From the NCBI GenBank assembly GCA_025055235.1, contig JANWYN010000008.1, forward strand, positions 1-32,831: 32,831 nt of DNA. Reading direction: 5' to 3'. Origin of the DNA: Candidatus Roseilinea sp. GTDB taxonomy: Bacteria > Chloroflexota > Anaerolineae > J036 > Brachytrichaceae. The position numbers and the translations under genes are program-made. Shown here in pieces: positions 28,717-32,831 of this stretch. How positions within the stretch are numbered: position 1 is the stretch's first letter; each line of letters starts with the position of its first letter. Below the pieces are notes generated by a model. It did not search any database and was not told where the DNA came from. It saw nothing but the letters and a program-made list of their open reading frames with translations.

Positions 28717-29946
28717 ATGGCGAGAGTATTGGTGGTCGGCTCGTCGGTAGGCGGCAGCATCGCGGCGAACACGCTGCGCGATTTGGGCGTCGAGACGATT
28801 TTGTTGGAGCGCGACCTGAACTACGTCAAGCCGTGCGGCGGCGCGGTGCCGCCACGCGTGTTTACCGACTGGGACTTGCCTCACGATTTAATTGACCGCA
28901 AGGTCACCATCGCCGTGGTGTGCTCGCCCCGGCACTATAGCGAGTTCCCCGTGCTCAGCAGCCACCCCGCGCCGGAGACGGACTTCATCGCTATGGTGCG
29001 CCGCGAGAAGTTCGACCGTTACATCCGCGAGCGCGCCGTTAGCAAGGGCGCCGAGCTGATCGAGGGCAAGCTCGAGCATGTCGAATTTGGCCCGCGCGGC
29101 ATCCGGGCGACCTACGAGGATAAGCGCAACAAGACGCACGTCATCGAGGCCGATGCGGTGATCGGCGCGGATGGGGCATACTCGACCGTTGCCAAATCGC
29201 TCGGCCTAGAGCGGCTGCCGATGGCCGTGGCCTACCAGGAGCGCATCCGGCTGCCGGCGCACGCCATGGAGTATTGGGAGAAGCGCGCGGCGCTCTATCT
29301 GGGCGACGACGTCTCGCCCGACCTATACGCCTGGGTCTTCCCCAAATACGACCATGTGGCGGCCGGCATCGGCGCAGGCGCCGGCAAGACCAAACAGGCG
29401 CGCCAGCTGCTGGCCAACCTCAAGCACAAGCTGCGTGACCAGCTCGGCGAAGGGCTGAGCGTGAAGTTCGAGGCGCACCACCTGCCGATGCACCCGCGCA
29501 AGCACCTCTCGTATGATCGCGCCGCGCTAGTGGGCGACGCGGCCGGCCTGGTGCAGCAGACCAGCGGCGAAGGGATCTATTGGGCGATGAAGAGCGGCGA
29601 GATGGCCGCGCGCGCCATCGCCAAACACCTGGACGCGCCGACCGCCGCCAACCTCCGCCGAGACTACGACAAGTCCTGGTGGAAAGCCTACCGCCCGACC
29701 TATCTCTTCTTGGCCTTCCTCCAGCGCATCAGCTACAACGGCGATCTGCAACGCGAGATCTTCGCCAAGATGTGCGACGACCCCGATGTGCAGCGGCTGA
29801 CCTTCGACGGCTACCTGACCAAGCACATCGAGCCGGCGCCTTGGCCGGTGCAACTGCGCATCACCAAGCACTGGCTGAGCACGGCGCTCCACGAGTGGGC
29901 GCAGCAGCGCAAGGAGCGGGCCGGCGCATCGCTCACGGCGCGCTGA
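28717..29946 (+). CDS. bchP: geranylgeranyl reductase BchP
   Basis: A 409-residue FAD-dependent reductase of the geranylgeranyl reductase family (usual length 375-430). It reduces three double bonds of the geranylgeranyl tail to phytyl, using NADPH, on bacteriochlorophyll or on the free diphosphate. N-terminal FAD site: ARVLVVGSSVGGSIAANTL, where the usual GxGxxG loop reads GSSVGG; then LLERD, KPCGGAVPPRVF (the KPCGG motif of the family), AVIGADGAYSTVAKSLGL, VFPKYDHVAAGIGAGAG and LVGDAAGLVQQTSGEGIYWAMKSG, the second FAD motif. The C-terminal helical part is intact. ATG 28717 follows GAGGTGAGAG; the in-frame ATG at 28660 lacks such a site. The pair with bchG shows the organism makes a phytylated bacteriochlorophyll. 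Confidence 0.94.
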   Translation: MARVLVVGSSVGGSIAANTLRDLGVETILLERDLNYVKPCGGAVPPRVFTDWDLPHDLIDRKVTIAVVCSPRHYSEFPVLSSHPAPETDFIAMVRREKFDRYIRERAVSKGAELIEGKLEHVEFGPRGIRATYEDKRNKTHVIEADAVIGADGAYSTVAKSLGLERLPMAVAYQERIRLPAHAMEYWEKRAALYLGDDVSPDLYAWVFPKYDHVAAGIGAGAGKTKQARQLLANLKHKLRDQLGEGLSVKFEAHHLPMHPRKHLSYDRAALVGDAAGLVQQTSGEGIYWAMKSGEMAARAIAKHLDAPTAANLRRDYDKSWWKAYRPTYLFLAFLQRISYNGDLQREIFAKMCDDPDVQRLTFDGYLTKHIEPAPWPVQLRITKHWLSTALHEWAQQRKERAGASLTAR

Positions 29947-29976
29947 AGCGACGAGCCGCCGATCGAGTGCGCTCCC

Positions 29977-29998
29977 CCCGCCGCAGCGGCGCGGCGGG
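29977..29998 (+). terminator. GC-only hairpin after bchP
   Basis: CCCGCCGC / GCGGCGGG, 8 bp, with a six-base loop (AGCGGC). No T tract follows, so it may be an mRNA-stabilising hairpin or a weak terminator. Confidence 0.45.
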
Positions 29999-30071
29999 CG
30001 GCAGGGCACGCGACGGGCGCGGCCGGCCTCCCCTACCCTTGAGCTACCGCCGCCGGACTTGCCGCAGGCGG

Positions 30072-30077
30072 TATACT
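30072..30077 (+). promoter_or_regulatory. -10 box TATACT before the DUF368 gene
   Basis: TATACT in the 202-base spacer after bchP; a start here would give a leader of about 65 bases. No good -35 at 16-18 bases. The surrounding bases form the near-palindrome GGCGGTATACTGCC. Confidence 0.4.
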
Positions 30078-30148
30078 GCCGCGCGGCGCGCAAAGAAGCA
30101 GGCGCGCCTTCGTTCACGTTATCGGCACAACCTACGAATCACAAAGCC

Positions 30149-31144
30149 ATGCAAGAACCTAACCCTGCAGCCCGGCCATTCTCAAAGTTGCGCCTCTTCT
30201 TCACCGGCATCGTGATGGGCATCGCCGACTTGATCCCCGGCGTTTCGGGCGGCACGATGGCCTTCATCATGGGCATCTACGAGCACCTGTTGGCGGCGAT
30301 CAAGGCGTTCAACTTGCAGCTGCTGCGCCTGTTGGGCCAAGGGCGCTGGCGCGCCGCCTTGGGCGCCATCCCCTGGGGCTTCCTCATCCCGCTGGGAGCC
30401 GGGATCGGCGCGGCCATCTTGGGCATGGCGCGGCTGATGCGCTACCTGCTGGAACATCAGACGGTCTATCTGTTCGCCTTCTTCTTCGGGCTGATCGTCG
30501 CCTCGATCATCGCGGTGGGCGCGACGGTGCGCTGGACGCGCAGCGCGATCGCCGCATTGGTCGGCGGCACGGTCGCGGCCTACATCATCGTCGGGCTGGT
30601 GCCGCTGAAGATGCCGCACGACCCGCTCACGCTGTTCCTGAGCGGCGCGGCGGCGATCATGGCGATGATCCTGCCCGGCATCTCCGGCTCGTTCGTCCTG
30701 CTCATCCTGGGGCAATACGGCTACGTGTTGGACGCAGTGGCCGATCTCAACCTGTTGGCGATCGTGCCGGTGGCGCTGGGTGCAGCGGTGGGGTTGACGA
30801 GCTTCGTGCGCCTGTTGAGTTGGCTGCTGCGGCACTACCACAACGTCACCGTGGCGGTGCTAATGGGCTTCATGGTCGGCTCGCTGCGCAAGATCTGGCC
30901 GTGGAAGGAAGTGATCGAGACGACGCTGGATCGCCACGGCAAACCCATCCCGATCCGCGAGCAGAATATCCTGCCGGATCCGGCCGCGCCGGAGGTGTGG
31001 ATCGCGCTGGCGATCGCGATCGCGGGCTTCTTCTTGCTGTGCGCGATAGACCACCTGCAGACCGGCGCCAACCCGGTGATGCGACGGCTGGGCTGGGCGC
31101 GCCCCGCCCACGAGCCGCAGCGCGACCTACAGGCGACGCGCTGA
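30149..31144 (+). CDS. DUF368 polyprenyl-phosphate transporter (PopT-like)
   Basis: A 331-residue integral membrane protein of the DUF368 family (PF04018). Members have been shown to recycle undecaprenyl phosphate across the membrane (PopT), supplying the carrier for wall and glycan synthesis. Both family signatures are seen: GIVMGIADLIPGVSGGTMAFIMGIYEHLL near the N terminus and AIMAMILPGISGSFVLLILGQYGYVLDAV in the middle, which form the two inverted repeats. About eight to nine membrane helices can be counted, ending at IALAIAIAGFFLLCAID. The frame opens at 30059, but that part is not conserved; ATG 30149 fits the family. It lies between bchP and the photolyase, 16 bases before the latter, so they are likely co-transcribed. 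Confidence 0.92.
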   Translation: MQEPNPAARPFSKLRLFFTGIVMGIADLIPGVSGGTMAFIMGIYEHLLAAIKAFNLQLLRLLGQGRWRAALGAIPWGFLIPLGAGIGAAILGMARLMRYLLEHQTVYLFAFFFGLIVASIIAVGATVRWTRSAIAALVGGTVAAYIIVGLVPLKMPHDPLTLFLSGAAAIMAMILPGISGSFVLLILGQYGYVLDAVADLNLLAIVPVALGAAVGLTSFVRLLSWLLRHYHNVTVAVLMGFMVGSLRKIWPWKEVIETTLDRHGKPIPIREQNILPDPAAPEVWIALAIAIAGFFLLCAIDHLQTGANPVMRRLGWARPAHEPQRDLQATR

Positions 31145-31160
31145 GCGCGCTGAGCCGCAT

Positions 31161-32732
31161 ATGCGCACCTGCGTCGTCTGGTTTCGCCGCGACCTGCGCG
31201 TGCGCGATCACGCCGCGCTGTGGCACGCCTGCCAGACGGCCGAACGGGTCATCCCGCTGTTCATTTTGGATCCGACGCACTTCGCACACCACGAGGCCGG
31301 CAGCCGGCGAGTGCAGTTCTTGCTGGAGTGCCTGGCCGACCTGGACGCGAGCCTGCGCGCGCGCGGATCGCGGCTGATCCTGCTGCTGGGGCGCGCCGAG
31401 GAAGTTCTGCCGCGCTTCGTACGCTGGTCCGGCGCCGAGGCGGTGTATGCCCATGCCGACATCGAGCGTTGGAGCGGCCAGATGCGCGACCGGACGCTGG
31501 AACGGACGGCCGCTGCGCAAGGCTGGCAGCTGCGCTGGTTCCTCAACTACTACGTGCAGACCGAGGGGGAGTATGACCGCGAGGCGTGGCATGCGGCTTG
31601 GACGGAGCACAGCAAAGCGCCGCTGCACCCGGCGCCGGCGCGCGTGCCTACCCCGGCCCTGACGCTGCCAGCCGAGATTCCGCACTTCGACCACGCGCCG
31701 TCGCTGCGCGACTTGGGGCTGCCACCCGCGACGACGGCGCTGCCGGGCGGCGAGACCGCGGCGCTGCGTCGCCTGAGCGACTTTCTCGACCGGCGCATTC
31801 CCGGTTACCGGCGCGCCCTACCTAAGCCGGCCCTGGCCGAGGCCGACGGCACCAGCCGCCTCTCGTCCTACTTCAAGTTCGGGTGCATCAGCCAGCGCGC
31901 GGCGATCCAGGCGGCGCGCCGACGTTGGCCGACAGCCTCGCCGGCGGCGCGCAAGAGCCTAGAAGCCTGGGCCAGCCGGCTGCGCTGGCGCGACCACTTC
32001 ACCCAGAAGTTCGCCCTCTACCCCCAGGCCGAATTCATCAACCTGTATGCGCCGTTCGACGCGATCCGCCGACCGGAGGATGCCGAACCGGCGCTGCTGG
32101 AGGCCTGGCGGCGCGGCGAGACCGGCTATCCGCTGGTGGACGCGGCGATGCGCGCGCTGACGCAGACCGGCCTGCTGAACTTCCGCATGCGGGCGATGTT
32201 GGCCACCTTCCTCACCATCAACCTGTTTCAGGCGTGGCAACACGGCGCGGCGTGGTTCATGCAGCACCTGCTGGACGGTGACGCCTGCGTAGACCATTGG
32301 CAATGGCAGATGCAGGCGGGCATCACCCAGCCCCAGCGCGGCTTCGTCCGCTGCTACAACCCGACCAAGCAGTGCTTCGACCACGACCCAGATGCGACGT
32401 TCATCCACCGCTACGTGCCGGAGCTGCGCCCGTTGCCCCCGCCGCTGGTGTTCCGGCCGTGGACGCTGACGCCGTTGGAGCAGCAGATGTTCGGCGTGCG
32501 CATCGGCGTGGACTATCCGGCGCCGATCGTGGACGCCGAGGCGACGCGCCAACGTCACGTCCCCATCCTGCAGGCGATTCGCGAACGGCTGGCCGCGGCG
32601 GAGAACTTGGAGGCGTTCATCAACCCGATGGCGGGCGTGACGCCGGCCGTGCGCGCGCGGTCGCACGGCGATCAACCCGAGGCGCTGGCGCATCCCGAGG
32701 CGGACGGCGCGCCGGACACAGAGGGAGTGTGA
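31161..32732 (+). CDS. deoxyribodipyrimidine photolyase/cryptochrome family protein
   Basis: A 523-residue flavoprotein of the photolyase/cryptochrome family, expected to use blue light to split pyrimidine dimers. N-terminal antenna domain: TCVVWFRRDLRVRDHAALW, VIPLFILDP. C-terminal FAD domain: SRLSSYFKFGCISQRAAI, LRWRDHFTQKF, RRGETGYPLVDAAMRALTQTGLLNFRMRAMLATFLTINL, then DACVDHWQWQMQAGIT, RCYNPTKQCFDHDPDATFIHRYVPEL. The WQW region lacks the N-N-G/G of classical class I enzymes, which holds the Asn near flavin N5; here it is V-D-H before WQW, two residues shorter. The last 45 residues (after about 478) are Ala/Pro/Gly-rich and dispensable-looking. Repair function is likely but the subtype is unsure. 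Confidence 0.9.
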   Translation: MRTCVVWFRRDLRVRDHAALWHACQTAERVIPLFILDPTHFAHHEAGSRRVQFLLECLADLDASLRARGSRLILLLGRAEEVLPRFVRWSGAEAVYAHADIERWSGQMRDRTLERTAAAQGWQLRWFLNYYVQTEGEYDREAWHAAWTEHSKAPLHPAPARVPTPALTLPAEIPHFDHAPSLRDLGLPPATTALPGGETAALRRLSDFLDRRIPGYRRALPKPALAEADGTSRLSSYFKFGCISQRAAIQAARRRWPTASPAARKSLEAWASRLRWRDHFTQKFALYPQAEFINLYAPFDAIRRPEDAEPALLEAWRRGETGYPLVDAAMRALTQTGLLNFRMRAMLATFLTINLFQAWQHGAAWFMQHLLDGDACVDHWQWQMQAGITQPQRGFVRCYNPTKQCFDHDPDATFIHRYVPELRPLPPPLVFRPWTLTPLEQQMFGVRIGVDYPAPIVDAEATRQRHVPILQAIRERLAAAENLEAFINPMAGVTPAVRARSHGDQPEALAHPEADGAPDTEGV

Positions 32733-32738
32733 ACCGGC

Positions 32739-32831
32739 TCACAGCGCCTCCAGCTTTCTCAGCCAAGCGTCGAAGTGCGGGCAGCGACGGCGAATCGCCG
32801 CCAAGCCGATGCGCGCAGCAATGCGCGGGCC
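32739..32831 (-). CDS. 3' end of an unidentified minus-strand gene
   Basis: Reading inward from the right edge on the minus strand, 30 codons run without a stop and end in TGA: the tail reads ARIGLAAIRRRCPHFDAWLRKLEAL. The composition suits a soluble protein's C-terminal helix. It stops six bases before the photolyase stop, so the two converge. Too short to assign. Confidence 0.45.
   Translation of the reverse strand, partial: GPRIAARIGLAAIRRRCPHFDAWLRKLEAL

Overview
The window reads as a piece of a GC-rich phototrophic Chloroflexota chromosome. The strongest pointers are an adjacent bacteriochlorophyll synthase (bchG) and geranylgeranyl reductase (bchP), a CofC-type F420 enzyme, two Uma2-family proteins, sugar ABC importers of the MalF/MalG type with Tat-lipoprotein binding proteins, and spacers filled with degenerate short tandem repeats. 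A hot-spring Anaerolineae-type phototroph (Roseilinea-like) would fit, but that placement is inference. No phage, integrase, transposase or CRISPR array was seen, and no stretch over 300 bases lacks a gene.

Layout. 1-3.7 kb: the 3' end of cofC, a repeat-filled spacer, a MobA/MocA-like nucleotidyltransferase and a GT4 glycosyltransferase (minus strand), then rex and a small lipoprotein with promoter and terminator. 3.7-8.0 kb (minus): a beta-propeller protein and a sugar ABC importer (binding protein, a 19-bp perfect stem-loop, two permeases) without an ATPase. 8.2-12.4 kb: a hybrid histidine kinase whose 3' end overlaps by 104 bp a converging receiver-domain protein; the latter is translationally coupled to a type I phosphodiesterase. 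12.5-18.1 kb: a divergent GroEL paralogue, an M29 aminopeptidase, a TauE/SafE permease, a MutY carrying an in-frame 9-mer repeat, and a Uma2 protein. 18.1-24.0 kb: a large FtsX-type permease, a secreted APCDD1-like protein, a winged-helix AlkZ-like protein, tRNA-Arg(GCG) and an MFS transporter. 24.1-32.7 kb (all plus): E1 beta, Uma2, dolichol-phosphate-mannose-type synthase, GT4 glycosyltransferase, bchG, bchP, a DUF368 polyprenyl-phosphate transporter and a photolyase. A minus-strand gene end closes the window.

Common themes. The last block combines isoprenoid-linked chemistry (bacteriochlorophyll tail attachment and reduction, polyprenol sugar transfer, C55-P recycling) with light-damage repair. 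About nine genes have a TAnnnT-like -10 box only 6-12 bases before the start codon and no Shine-Dalgarno, which suggests leaderless transcripts; genes with a good Shine-Dalgarno (lipoprotein, binding protein, kinase, bchP) do not show this. Many spacers hold 7- to 9-base tandem repeats of several families, and one such repeat has entered the mutY reading frame.
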